Assembly: GCF_000010725.1 (NCBI RefSeq)
Contig: NC_013854.1
Span: 3,005,001-3,069,000, forward strand
Source of the DNA: Azospirillum sp. B510
Lineage (GTDB): Bacteria; Pseudomonadota; Alphaproteobacteria; Azospirillales; Azospirillaceae
Reading direction: 5' to 3'
Length of the DNA: 64,000 nucleotides
Shown: positions 17,214 to 25,867 of the stretch, one piece after another
How positions within the stretch are numbered: position 1 is the stretch's first letter
Layout of the letters: every line of letters starts with the position of its first letter
Position numbers and translations under genes: made by a program
Notes under the pieces: generated by a model
Database searches by the model: none
What the model saw: the letters and a program-made list of their open reading frames with translations, nothing else
What the model was told of the DNA's origin: nothing

Positions 17214-18092
17214 ATGGCCGACATCCGACAGATTTCCGGCATCGCCGCCGTGATCGACCGCTATGACGGGTTCATCCTCGACCTGTGGGGCGTTCTGCAT
17301 GACGGCGAACAGCCCTATCCCGGTGTGCCCGACTGCCTGGACCGCATGCGCGCGGCCGGCAAGACCCTGTGCCTGCTGTCCAACGCGCCGCGCCGCACCC
17401 CCGGCGTGATCGGGAAGCTGGACGGCATGGGGCTGGGGCGCGAGCGCTACCACCATGTGATGACGTCGGGCGAAGCCACCTACGAGGCCCTGCGCGACCG
17501 CGACGATCCCTGGCACGCGGCGCTGGGCCGGCGCCTCTACCACATCGGCCCGGATCGCGACACCGACGTCTATGACGGACTCGGCTACGAGATCGCGGCG
17601 ACCCCGGAGGAGGCCGATTTCGTCGTCAACACCGGCATCGTCACCTTCGGCGAGACGGTGGCGGACTATCAGCCGCAGTTGGACGCTTGTCTGGCCGCCG
17701 GCCTGCCGATGATCTGCGCCAACCCCGATCTGGTGGTGATGGTCGGACCGATGATGGTGATCTGCGCCGGCACGCTGGCCGCCCGCTACGAGGAGATGGG
17801 CGGGGACGTGCGCCAGCACGGCAAGCCCCATGCCCCCGTCTACGAGCGTTGCTTCAAGCTGCTGGGCATCGCCGACAAGAGCCGCATCCTGGCGGTGGGC
17901 GACAGCCTGCGCACCGATGTGGCCGGTGCCAACGCCGCCGGCATCGACGTCACCCTGGTCACCGCCGGCATCCACCAGGAGGAGCTGGGCGGGGCGGCCT
18001 GGGGCGAAGCCGTCGATCCGGTCAATCTGCGCGCGCTCGCCGATGCGTCGGGCCATATGCCCACCTATGCGGTGCCCAACCTGCGCTGGTAA
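17214..18092 (+). CDS. HAD-superfamily hydrolase of the NagD/TIGR01459 type
   Basis: 292 residues. Motif I is FILDLWGVLHDG with nucleophile Asp23; the second Asp of the usual DxD is replaced by Trp, as in the TIGR01459 subgroup. Motif II is LCLLSNAPRR, the C2-type cap covers about 80-190, motif III is KPHAPVYERC and motif IV is ILAVGDSLRTDVAGANAAG. This class includes nucleotide and sugar phosphatases. It may share a transcript with the glycosyltransferase. Confidence 0.9.
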   Translation: MADIRQISGIAAVIDRYDGFILDLWGVLHDGEQPYPGVPDCLDRMRAAGKTLCLLSNAPRRTPGVIGKLDGMGLGRERYHHVMTSGEATYEALRDRDDPWHAALGRRLYHIGPDRDTDVYDGLGYEIAATPEEADFVVNTGIVTFGETVADYQPQLDACLAAGLPMICANPDLVVMVGPMMVICAGTLAARYEEMGGDVRQHGKPHAPVYERCFKLLGIADKSRILAVGDSLRTDVAGANAAGIDVTLVTAGIHQEELGGAAWGEAVDPVNLRALADASGHMPTYAVPNLRW

Positions 18093-18132
18093 GCTCCAGG
18101 GAATGGAGCGGACGGCTCTCCGCCCGCTCCCA

Positions 18133-18450
18133 TCAGTCCAGCGGGACGGCGTCGTCCATCGCCCGGCGCAGCAGGGGCGACTGGCCTTCTTCGGCGAAAC
18201 CGCGGCCACTGGTCGCCGTGCGGTAATAGCTGACGATGAAGACACGGATCGAGGCGGTCAGGTTCGAGTCTCCCCGACGCTCGTCGATCTGGGTGCAGAT
18301 TTCATTCAGTGTCAGCCGCTCGCGCTCACAGATTTCCTTTAGCGAATCCCAGATATACGGCTCCATCCTCAAGCTGGTCCGGCGACCGCTCACTTTCACA
18401 TTGCGGCAGAGCAGCCCCGGTCCTTCCTTGCCTCCGCCCGTGCCCCCCAT
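18133..18450 (-). CDS. Ribbon-helix-helix domain protein
   Basis: 105 residues from ATG 18450, which follows a GGGG-rich ribosome site. The segment NVKVSGRRTSLRMEPYIWDS with LKEICERERLTLNEICTQID matches the RHH_4 fold common in Rhodospirillales (about residues 17-85): a beta strand for DNA contacts and two helices. A short acidic tail follows. It is a likely small DNA-binding regulator with unknown targets. It converges on the HAD gene with a 40-bp gap. Confidence 0.85.
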   Translation of the reverse strand: MGGTGGGKEGPGLLCRNVKVSGRRTSLRMEPYIWDSLKEICERERLTLNEICTQIDERRGDSNLTASIRVFIVSYYRTATSGRGFAEEGQSPLLRRAMDDAVPLD

Positions 18451-18759
18451 CGGAAACCCCGTTCCCCATCCGTTGCGCGCCCCGATCGCTCGATGCGAGG
18501 CAATACATCCATTTGTGTGACCATATTGCAAGTGGCGTGTGCCATCCAAGTCCAATTCGACCCATGGCTGCGGCTTATCGCGACAATCGGGCACAGGCGG
18601 GTATTGCGTCCAACCGAAGATCGGCAAATGGCCGGGAAAAGCCGCTTCCCTTGACCGGCACCTTCGCTATACCAGTGCCGGGGCATTCCTGCGGGAACCG
18701 GACGGGAGCCGATGGAACGGAACAGGCCCGGACGACGGAAGAAGGGGCGAGGATCGGCG

Positions 18760-19935
18760 ATGAAGCGACCGGGAAACGGACGATTCGCGGTCGGTATCGG
18801 GGCCGGCCTGATTGCCGCCCTTTCGGTCGGATGGATCGCCGTCACCGCACCAGCCGGCGGCGCCAGGGCGGCGGAAGCCGCCGATGCCACACCGGACGGG
18901 ACGATCCCGGCCCCCGTCCTGCGCCCCCGGATCGAGGCGCTGCTGCCGGCGCCCTGGCGCATCGAAACGCTGACCGTGGAACCGCTGCCCGCTTCCCCAT
19001 CCGCCGCCCCGCAACTGGCGGCCCGGGTGACGGCGAAGCTGGTTCTGGGCGGTCCGACCTATGTCGTGGACAGCCGCGAGGGGCCGGTGAGCTTCCTGCG
19101 CCCCGCGGCGGAGGCCGGACTGGTCAAGAGCTGGGTGGCGACGGCGCTCGCCACACGCGGCGCCAATGGCTGGACGGTGGCGCTGACGCCGCAAAATCCC
19201 GGCCTGTTCGACGGCATCGGCAAGCCGGCCGCCGAACTGCCCGGCCGCACGGTCGTGCTGGGCACAGCGGAGGCCAGGAGCCTGCGGGAGCAGCTCGACC
19301 GCGACGCCGCCCAGCGGCTGGCCGAGGACACCGAACGCCGCCGGCGCGACGAGGAGCGGCTGGCCCAGCAGACCGCCGCCGCCAAGGCCGAAGCGGCCCG
19401 CGCCGAGACGGAACGCCGGGCGGTCGAAGCGCGCATCGCCCAGATCGCCGATCTGCGCGGCAAGCTGACCGGCGGCGACCGCGCGGCGCGGCTCGCCGCC
19501 TTCGAGGCGGCGCTGGGCGGCAACGACCCGGCGCTGCGCCAGACGGCGATCGAGGCGGCGTTGCAGAGCCGCGATCCGGTGGTCGCCAATCTGGCGCTGA
19601 AGGATTGGATCGCCCGCCGCCGCGCCATCCCGATCCAGCTCTATGCCACCAAGGAGGATCCGAGTTCCGAGGTCGTGGTTCAGAATCTGGGGCCGATGAC
19701 GCTGGAGATCGACGGCTTCAACCCGATCAACGGCGCCCTGGCCGGCAAGCTGGGCGCCCCCGGCTACAGCATCGCGCGGCCGTCCAGCATCGTCGGTACC
19801 CTGGCGCAGACCGAATTGTCGGTGAACTCCTTCGGCTGCGCGCTGACCCTGCGGCTGACCGAGCATCAGACGCTGGACGGGCTGCTGCGCTGCCAGACGC
19901 TGCCGACGCTGATCGCCCGCGCCACGCTCGGTTGA
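18760..19935 (+). CDS. Hypothetical secreted protein with central coiled coil
   Basis: 391 residues from ATG 18760 (GAGG upstream). A signal peptide or N-terminal anchor spans about 9-40 and ends in GGARAAEA. The middle (about 175-245) is a charged Ala/Glu/Arg helix rich in LREQLDRDAAQRLAEDTERR-like heptads. The C-terminal 130 residues contain a beta-rich segment (SSEVVVQNLGPMTLEIDGFN) with two cysteines. No family recognised. It lies 11 bp before an SH3b protein gene, so an envelope operon is likely. Confidence 0.7.
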   Translation: MKRPGNGRFAVGIGAGLIAALSVGWIAVTAPAGGARAAEAADATPDGTIPAPVLRPRIEALLPAPWRIETLTVEPLPASPSAAPQLAARVTAKLVLGGPTYVVDSREGPVSFLRPAAEAGLVKSWVATALATRGANGWTVALTPQNPGLFDGIGKPAAELPGRTVVLGTAEARSLREQLDRDAAQRLAEDTERRRRDEERLAQQTAAAKAEAARAETERRAVEARIAQIADLRGKLTGGDRAARLAAFEAALGGNDPALRQTAIEAALQSRDPVVANLALKDWIARRRAIPIQLYATKEDPSSEVVVQNLGPMTLEIDGFNPINGALAGKLGAPGYSIARPSSIVGTLAQTELSVNSFGCALTLRLTEHQTLDGLLRCQTLPTLIARATLG

Positions 19936-19946
19936 GGGGGAACGTG

Positions 19947-20885
19947 ATGGCCGGAGCTTGGCGGAAGGGGGCCTTGCGCATCGCGGCGCCGATCCTGCTG
20001 CTGGGCATCCTTTCGCCCGCCCTTCCGCCGGCGGCGCATGCCGAGGCTCCCACCGAACGGCTTACACCCTCCCCCGCCCCCATCGTCGCCCTTCCCCGCC
20101 TGACACCGGGACAACGCCTCTCGCCGCCGCTGACGCCCGGCGTGGTGTGGGACCATCCGCCCGAAGTGGCAGCGCCGTTATCACCACCCGGCCCACAGCC
20201 CTCCCCGGCCCGGCCCGATCCCACCCGGCCCACGCTGAAAACCGTGGAGGCGGCTGCCGTCACGGCTCCGCCGCTTCCGCCACCGAAACCACTGAGCGTC
20301 CCGCCTCCCGAGACGGAGGCCAAGGAGCCGCCCCCCTCCCAGCCCCCTCCCGTCCAGCCCCCGGCCGTTCCGGCGCAACGGACGGTGACCGCCACCGCCG
20401 GCCTCTATCTGCGGGCAACGCCGGACGCCAAGGGCCGGGTGCTGGACACGGTGGAGAAGGGGGAACGGGTGACCGCCTTCGGGGCGCCGGCCAACGGCTG
20501 GCAACGGGTCGGCCGCGCCGGAAAGCCGCAGGGCTATGTCACCGGCGCCTATCTGGCGGAGGTCGCGGCCCCTCCCAAGCCCACGGCGACGCCCAAGCCC
20601 GACCGCTATGCCAAGGCCGATCCGGAGGATCGCGGCTGCGCCCTGCCCGACAGCCTGCCGGACCGGGCCCAGCGCCCGCGCCTGCCGGAAGGAACCGTCG
20701 CCCGGCTGCGCGCCGCCGGCAACCTGCGGGTCGCCCCGGTCTGCGACGCCAAGGTGCTGGACGTGCTGGAGGCGGGCGGGCGGGTCACCGTGATGGAGGC
20801 CGCCGGCGACTGGTACAAGGTCGGGCGCAGGGGCAAGGCGCTGGGCTATGTCGGCGCCGCCCTGCTCGCCCCCGTAACGCGCTGA
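19947..20885 (+). CDS. Secreted protein with two SH3b domains
   Basis: 312 residues. A signal peptide ends near AAHA (residue 32). A Pro-rich linker (about 60-145) leads to two bacterial SH3 domains: the first at about 148-205 (TATAGLYLRATPDAKGRVLD and GYVTGAYLAEV), the second at about 250-310 (LRAAGNLRVAPVCDAKVLDV and GYVGAALLAPV). SH3b modules bind peptidoglycan stems or other ligands. No catalytic domain is present. The second copy carries two cysteines not found in the first, which could form a disulfide with a nearby cysteine. It is the second gene of a pair with the coiled-coil secreted protein. Confidence 0.82.
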   Translation: MAGAWRKGALRIAAPILLLGILSPALPPAAHAEAPTERLTPSPAPIVALPRLTPGQRLSPPLTPGVVWDHPPEVAAPLSPPGPQPSPARPDPTRPTLKTVEAAAVTAPPLPPPKPLSVPPPETEAKEPPPSQPPPVQPPAVPAQRTVTATAGLYLRATPDAKGRVLDTVEKGERVTAFGAPANGWQRVGRAGKPQGYVTGAYLAEVAAPPKPTATPKPDRYAKADPEDRGCALPDSLPDRAQRPRLPEGTVARLRAAGNLRVAPVCDAKVLDVLEAGGRVTVMEAAGDWYKVGRRGKALGYVGAALLAPVTR

Positions 20886-21104
20886 CGGAACGGACAGTCC
20901 GAAGGACGTCCCCCTACTCCCCGTGAAGGGGCTTGTTCGGCCGTGAAAAAGGATTCTACAACAAAGGGGAGGCCGAACTTTCGCGGACGAACGGAGCCCC
21001 CGACGCGCCCGCTTCCTCCGACGGTTCGGCCACCCCCGCCGGCCATGCGGCGCCGGTCCGGCCGGGCGGGGACGCGAAGCACGACCGGGACAAGGATCCT
21101 CACG

Positions 21105-21371
21105 ATGTCGACCCAACACAAACAAGCCATGGACGCCGTCCTGCAGGCCGCCGCGCACGACATCGTCGCCACACTTCAGGAACGGGACGTCGCCGACCGC
21201 CACAGCGAGGAAGGCGATCTCGTCGTCCTCGACGTCGCCATCCTGCACGCCTACCGCATCTTCATGCGCATCTGCGAGGAGAATGGGCTGGACGTCGATG
21301 CCGGCTATTTCGCCGACCTCGCCGCCGATCTGGCCGAGGAAGTGGCGCAGGACCAGGATTACGAGGACTGA
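21105..21371 (+). CDS. Small hypothetical acidic protein
   Basis: 88 residues from ATG 21105, preceded by AAGGATCCTCACG. All-helical by appearance and acidic (AADLAEEVAQDQDYED at the end). An open frame continues upstream in-frame but is Pro/Arg-rich and unlike a protein. No family recognised. A flavoprotein gene starts about 100 bp downstream. Confidence 0.6.
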   Translation: MSTQHKQAMDAVLQAAAHDIVATLQERDVADRHSEEGDLVVLDVAILHAYRIFMRICEENGLDVDAGYFADLAADLAEEVAQDQDYED

Positions 21372-21468
21372 GTCAAGGAGCCGAGGCCGAGACCCGAATG
21401 CCCCCGCCCATCCCCGCGAGACGGAGGAACGGGCGGGGGCAAGTCCTTATTTGAGAGAGCGTTTTCCA

Positions 21469-22701
21469 GTGCCCCATCCCATCCCTGACGTGGCCATTGT
21501 CGGCGCCGGCCCCGCCGGGTTGATGGCGGCGGAGATCGCGGCATCCGCCGGCCTCGGGGTCGCCGTGTTCGACCACACGCCCACCCCGGCGCGCAAGCTG
21601 CTGCTGGCCGGGCGCGGCGGGCTGAACCTGACCCATTCGGAACAGCTCGACCGTTTCCTGCCGCGCTATGGCGCCGCCGAACCGCTGTTCCGCCATCTGC
21701 TCGCCGGCTTTTCGCCCGACGACCTGCGCGGCTGGGCGGCCGGGCTGGGCATCGAGACCTTCGTCGGCAGCAGCGGCCGCGTCTTCCCGGTGCGGATGAA
21801 GGCCTCCACCCTGGTCCGCGCCTGGTTGCGCCGGCTGGACGGGCTGGGCGTGACCCTGCACAGCCGCCACCGCTGGACCGGCTGGGACGAGACCGGCGCC
21901 CTGATCTTCCGCCATGGGGAGGAGAGCGTCACCGTCACCCCGCGCGCCACCCTGCTGGCGCTGGGCGGGGCGAGCTGGCCGCGCACCGGGTCCGACGGCG
22001 GCTGGCTCCCGCTGCTGGAAGGGCTGGGGGTGGAGGTGGCGCCGCTGGCGCCGTCCAACATGGGCTTCGAGGTGCCCTGGTCCGACCATCTGCGCGACCG
22101 TTTCGCCGGCCAGCCGGTGAAGAGCGTCGGCTTGTCCGCCGCCGGCCGCCGCCTGAAGGGTGAGTTCGTCATCACCGAAACCGGGATCGAAGGCGGCGCG
22201 GTCTACGCGCTGAGCGCCCCGCTGCGCGACGCCATCGCGACGGAGGGCTGGGCGACCCTGACGCTGGACCTGCTGCCGGACATGGCGGAGGCCGAACTGG
22301 TCAAGCGCCTGCGCCGCCGCGGCGCCGAGTCGCTGTCGACCTTCCTGAAGAAGTCGCTGTCCCTGACCGGCCCGCGCGCCGCCCTGCTGCGCGAGTTCGC
22401 TCCCGCCGCCGACCTGACCGATCCGGTGGCGCTGGCCCGGCAGATCAAGGGTCTGGCGGTGGTGTTGACCGGCGTCCGCCCGATCGAGCGGGCGATCTCC
22501 TCGGCCGGCGGCGTCCGCCTGGCGGAACTGGACGAACGGCTGATGCTGACCCGCCGCCCCGGCCTGTTCCTGGCCGGCGAGATGCTGGACTGGGAGGCGC
22601 CGACCGGCGGCTATCTGTTGCAGGGCTGCTTCGCCATGGGTGCCGCGGCCGGCAAGGGGATGGTGGAGTGGCTGAGCGCAGGGACCCAGAACAGAAACTG
22701 A
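21469..22701 (+). CDS. BaiN/HI0933-family FAD-dependent oxidoreductase (TIGR03862-like)
   Basis: 410 residues from a GTG at 21469; GAGAGAG lies 9 nt upstream and the dinucleotide-binding motif starts at residue 10. FAD-binding features are VAIVGAGPAGLMAAEIAASA, ARKLLLAGRGGLNLTHSE and LLALGGASWPRTGSDGGW. The C-terminal FAD contact is PGLFLAGEMLDWEAPTGGY. The family reduces unidentified substrates with NAD(P)H-FAD chemistry and is widespread and mostly uncharacterised. Transcribed towards ahcY and separated from it by a strong bidirectional terminator. Confidence 0.9.
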   Translation: MPHPIPDVAIVGAGPAGLMAAEIAASAGLGVAVFDHTPTPARKLLLAGRGGLNLTHSEQLDRFLPRYGAAEPLFRHLLAGFSPDDLRGWAAGLGIETFVGSSGRVFPVRMKASTLVRAWLRRLDGLGVTLHSRHRWTGWDETGALIFRHGEESVTVTPRATLLALGGASWPRTGSDGGWLPLLEGLGVEVAPLAPSNMGFEVPWSDHLRDRFAGQPVKSVGLSAAGRRLKGEFVITETGIEGGAVYALSAPLRDAIATEGWATLTLDLLPDMAEAELVKRLRRRGAESLSTFLKKSLSLTGPRAALLREFAPAADLTDPVALARQIKGLAVVLTGVRPIERAISSAGGVRLAELDERLMLTRRPGLFLAGEMLDWEAPTGGYLLQGCFAMGAAAGKGMVEWLSAGTQNRN

Positions 22702-22727
22702 CTTTTCATTTGAAGAGCAGACAAAGA

Positions 22728-22760
22728 AAGAAGGGCCGCCCCACCGGGACGGCCCTTCTT
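22728..22760. terminator. Bidirectional terminator between flavoprotein gene and ahcY
   Basis: AAGAAGGGCCG (22728-22738) pairs perfectly with CGGCCCTTCTT (22750-22760). AT-rich ends on both sides suit termination in both directions. Confidence 0.85.
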
Positions 22761-22779
22761 CAGTCAACCCCACGTCCGC

Positions 22780-24078
22780 TCAGTAGCGGTAATGGTCCGG
22801 CTTGTACGGGCCGGCGGTCGGAACGCTGATGTAGGCGGCCTGCTTTTCGGTCAGGGTGGTCAGCTTGGCGCCGATCTTGTCCAGATGCAGGCGGGCGACC
22901 TTCTCGTCCAGATGCTTGGGCAGGACGTAGACCTTGTTCTCGTACTTGGCGGCGTTGGTCCACAGCTCGATCTGGGCCAGCACCTGGTTGGTGAAGCTGG
23001 CGCTCATCACGAAGCTGGGGTGGCCGGTGGCGCAGCCCAGATTGACCAGACGGCCCTGGGCCAGGACGATCAGGCGCTTGCCGTCGGGAAACACCACCTC
23101 GTCGACCTGCGGCTTGACCTCTTCCCAGACCAGATTGCGCAGGGCGTCGATCTGGATCTCGCTGTCGAAGTGGCCGATGTTGCAGACGATGGCGCGGTCC
23201 TTCATGGCCCGCATGTGGTCGATCGTGATGACGTCGACGTTGCCGGTCGCCGTGACGAAGATGTCGCCCAGCGGCGCCGCCTCGTCCATGGTGATGACCT
23301 GATAGCCTTCCATCGCGGCCTGGAGCGCGTTGATCGGGTCGATCTCCGTCACCATGACGCGCGCCCCCTGCGAGCGCAGCGAGGCGGCCGAGCCCTTGCC
23401 GACATCGCCATAGCCGGCGACCACGGCGACCTTGCCGGCGACCATCACGTCGGTGGCGCGCTTGATGCCGTCGACCAGCGACTCGCGGCAGCCATAGAGG
23501 TTGTCGAACTTCGACTTGGTGACGCTGTCGTTCACGTTGATGGCCGGAACCTTCAGCGTGCCCTTCTTCATCATCTCATAGAGACGGTGGACACCGGTGG
23601 TGGTCTCCTCCGACAGGCCGCGGACATCGTCCAGCATCGCCGGATACTTGTCGTGCATGATCTGGGTGACGTCGCCGCCATCGTCCAGGATCATGTTCGG
23701 GGTCCAGCCATCGGGGCCGCGCAGCGTCTGCTCGATGCACCACCAGAACTCCTCCTCCGTCTCGCCCTTCCAGGCGAAGACCGGGATGCCGGCGGCGGCG
23801 ATGGCGGCGGCGGCCTGGTCCTGGGTCGAGAAGATGTTGCAGGACGACCAGCGCACGGTGGCGCCCAGCGCCGTCAGCGTCTCGATCAGGACGGCGGTCT
23901 GGATGGTCATGTGCAGGCAGCCGACGATGCGGGCGCCGGCCAGCGGCTTGGCGTCGCCGAATTCCGACCGCAGAGCCATCAGGCCCGGCATCTCGGTCTC
24001 GGCGATGGTGATCTCCTTGCGGCCCCAGCTCGCGAGGCTGATGTCCTTGACCTTGTAGTCCGTGAATTCGGCGGCCAT
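22780..24078 (-). CDS. ahcY: Adenosylhomocysteinase
   Basis: 432 residues from ATG 24078, full length. The NAD-binding Rossmann motif is [20 protein letters not shown], and substrate-site motifs are [29 protein letters not shown] and [20 protein letters not shown]. The C-terminus KPDHYRY supplies the residues that reach the partner subunit's cofactor. The enzyme reversibly splits S-adenosylhomocysteine to adenosine and homocysteine in the methyl cycle. A perfect 18-bp palindrome lies 116 bp upstream, suggesting control by an ArsR-type regulator such as SahR. Confidence 0.98.
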   Translation of the reverse strand: MAAEFTDYKVKDISLASWGRKEITIAETEMPGLMALRSEFGDAKPLAGARIVGCLHMTIQTAVLIETLTALGATVRWSSCNIFSTQDQAAAAIAAAGIPVFAWKGETEEEFWWCIEQTLRGPDGWTPNMILDDGGDVTQIMHDKYPAMLDDVRGLSEETTTGVHRLYEMMKKGTLKVPAINVNDSVTKSKFDNLYGCRESLVDGIKRATDVMVAGKVAVVAGYGDVGKGSAASLRSQGARVMVTEIDPINALQAAMEGYQVITMDEAAPLGDIFVTATGNVDVITIDHMRAMKDRAIVCNIGHFDSEIQIDALRNLVWEEVKPQVDEVVFPDGKRLIVLAQGRLVNLGCATGHPSFVMSASFTNQVLAQIELWTNAAKYENKVYVLPKHLDEKVARLHLDKIGAKLTTLTEKQAAYISVPTAGPYKPDHYRY

Positions 24079-24193
24079 GAGGGATGACTCCTGGTGGGCG
24101 GTGTGACTGGGCAGCGGTTTCAGGCGCGCCGGATCCCCGGCCCTGCCGCTGTACTTTGCCAAGGGTGTATCAGCGCGCCTAAAGCCGCGCAAG

Positions 24194-24211
24194 CATAAAG
24201 ATATCTTTATG
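24194..24211. promoter_or_regulatory. 18-bp perfect palindrome upstream of ahcY, candidate SahR operator
   Basis: CATAAAGATATCTTTATG reads the same on both strands and stands out in GC-rich DNA. It lies in the 217-bp gap between divergent ahcY and the radical SAM gene. ArsR-family SahR controls S-adenosylhomocysteine recycling genes in Proteobacteria; that this is its site is inferred. Confidence 0.65.
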
Positions 24212-24295
24212 TTTGTTGGGTAGGGTGATCGATGGACCGGCCGCCGCCCCGTTTGTTCACTTTACGTTCTACCTCTCGGCGGCTAAGCTGCGGAC

Positions 24296-25387
24296 ATGGA
24301 CGAGATAAGGCGACCACCGATCAAGGGCCGCGGGGCGGTCAGCAACGCCACCGGACGGTATGAGCGCGAGACCCGCGTCCTGACCGACGACGGCTGGACC
24401 GGCTATGACGGCGGCGCCAACGACGTGCTGTCCGATCCGGTGCGCACCACCGTCTCCGCCGCCTCGGCCCGATCGATCATCGCCCGCAACCAGTCGCCCG
24501 ACGTCGCCTTCGACCAGTCGGTGAACCCCTACCAGGGCTGCGAGCACGCCTGCATCTACTGCTTCGCCCGACCGACCCACGCCTATCTCAACCTGTCGCC
24601 CGGACTGGATTTCGAAACGAAGCTGTTCGCCAAGCGCAACGCGGCGGAGCTGCTGGCCAAGGAGCTGCGGGCGAAATCCTATGTCTGCCAGCCGCTGGCG
24701 CTGGGCGCCAACACCGACGCCTACCAGCCCATCGAACGGACGGAGGGCATCACCCGGCGCGTGCTGGAGGTCTGCCGCGATTTCAACCAGCCGGTCACCA
24801 TCATCACCAAATCGGCGCTGGTGCTGCGCGATCTCGACATCCTGGCGCCGATGGCCGCCAGCGGGCTGGCCTCGGTCGCGATCTCCGTCACCACCCTGGA
24901 CCGCGACCTCGCCCGCGTGATGGAGCCGCGGGCCGGCACCCCGCCACGCCGGCTGGAGACCATCCGCGCCCTGGCGGAGGCCGGCGTGCCGGTGGCCGTT
25001 CTCGCCAGCCCGATGATCCCCGCCCTGAACGACCATGAGCTGGAGGCGATCCTGGCGGCGGCGGCGGACGCCGGGGCGACGGCGGCGAGCTATATCCTGC
25101 TGCGCCTGCCGCTGGAGATCGCCGGCCTGTTCGAGGAGTGGCTGCGCGTCCACGCCGCCAACCGCGCCGACCGCGTGCTGAGCCTGATGCGGCAGAGCCG
25201 GGACGGCGCGCTCTACCGCTCCGGATTCGGGACCCGGATGAAGGGCAGCGGTCCCTATGCCGAACTGCTGCGCCACCGTTTCAGGCTGGCTTGCCGGAAG
25301 CATGGGCTGGGCGAGCGGAACTGGCGACTCGATTGCAGCCGCTTCCGGGTACCGCCGGCGGCGGGCGACCAGCTCTCGCTGCTGTGA
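24296..25387 (+). CDS. PA0069-family radical SAM protein
   Basis: 363 residues. The radical SAM cluster motif is CEHACIYC with Cys82, Cys86 and Cys89 (C-x3-C-x2-C), preceded by VNPYQG. Following blocks (YVCQPLALGANTDAYQPIER, ITKSALVLRDLDILAPMA, SPMIPALNDHELEAIL) fit the SPL-like PA0069 group of the superfamily. These bind a 4Fe-4S cluster and S-adenosylmethionine; the substrate is unknown. It is divergent from ahcY, whose product clears SAH, a distant functional echo only. Confidence 0.92.
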   Translation: MDEIRRPPIKGRGAVSNATGRYERETRVLTDDGWTGYDGGANDVLSDPVRTTVSAASARSIIARNQSPDVAFDQSVNPYQGCEHACIYCFARPTHAYLNLSPGLDFETKLFAKRNAAELLAKELRAKSYVCQPLALGANTDAYQPIERTEGITRRVLEVCRDFNQPVTIITKSALVLRDLDILAPMAASGLASVAISVTTLDRDLARVMEPRAGTPPRRLETIRALAEAGVPVAVLASPMIPALNDHELEAILAAAADAGATAASYILLRLPLEIAGLFEEWLRVHAANRADRVLSLMRQSRDGALYRSGFGTRMKGSGPYAELLRHRFRLACRKHGLGERNWRLDCSRFRVPPAAGDQLSLL

Positions 25388-25390
25388 CCG

Positions 25391-25633
25391 TCAGGAACGG
25401 CGGGACAGCCGGCCCCAGGGCGCCGGGACATCCGGCTGTGACGGGGCGGCTGCCGTCTTCGACAAGGCGGACAGGGTCAGGCGGCCGGTCGCCAGCATCG
25501 CCATCACCAGGGCGGGATGGGATGGGGGAGCGGTGGCGGCGTCGCCGGACTGGTCGGCCTGCGTCCCCGCCGTCTCCTCGTTCAGCGCCTCGTTGATGCG
25601 GGCGAAGGCTTCGATGTCTTTGATGTGCAGCAT
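25391..25633 (-). CDS. Small hypothetical protein
   Basis: 80 residues from ATG 25633 (MLHIKDIEAFARINEALNEE). An amphipathic N-terminal helix, a polar linker and a second helix (HPALVMAMLATGRLTLSALS) can be seen. No family recognised. It converges with the radical SAM gene and lies 234 bp downstream of the TPR-methyltransferase gene on the same strand. The DNA between (25634-25867) shows nothing I can support. The gene call itself rests on an intact frame and a plausible start only. Confidence 0.45.
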   Translation of the reverse strand: MLHIKDIEAFARINEALNEETAGTQADQSGDAATAPPSHPALVMAMLATGRLTLSALSKTAAAPSQPDVPAPWGRLSRRS

Positions 25634-25867
25634 GGTCCGTGCCCCTCGGCTTCGACTTTTGTGCGTCGCAGCAAAAACGAAGGTAACAGCTCTGCCCTCG
25701 AATGGGTTCATGTGCGGCGCTTTGACGCGGCCTTTCCAGCGGGCCGCTTCGCGAACCGCCAGCATAAGCCCGAAGCCGATGGCGAAGAAAGCCGGAACCG
25801 TCGCCCTGGTCGCCATGCCGGCGCCCGGCCGGCGGAGGGAAGGCCGCTCACCCGCCCCCGGCTCCGG

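Noticed and set aside
24079-24295. SAH or SAM riboswitch before ahcY
   Set aside because: I could not find the conserved core of a known SAH or SAM riboswitch in the leader. The palindrome explains control more simply.
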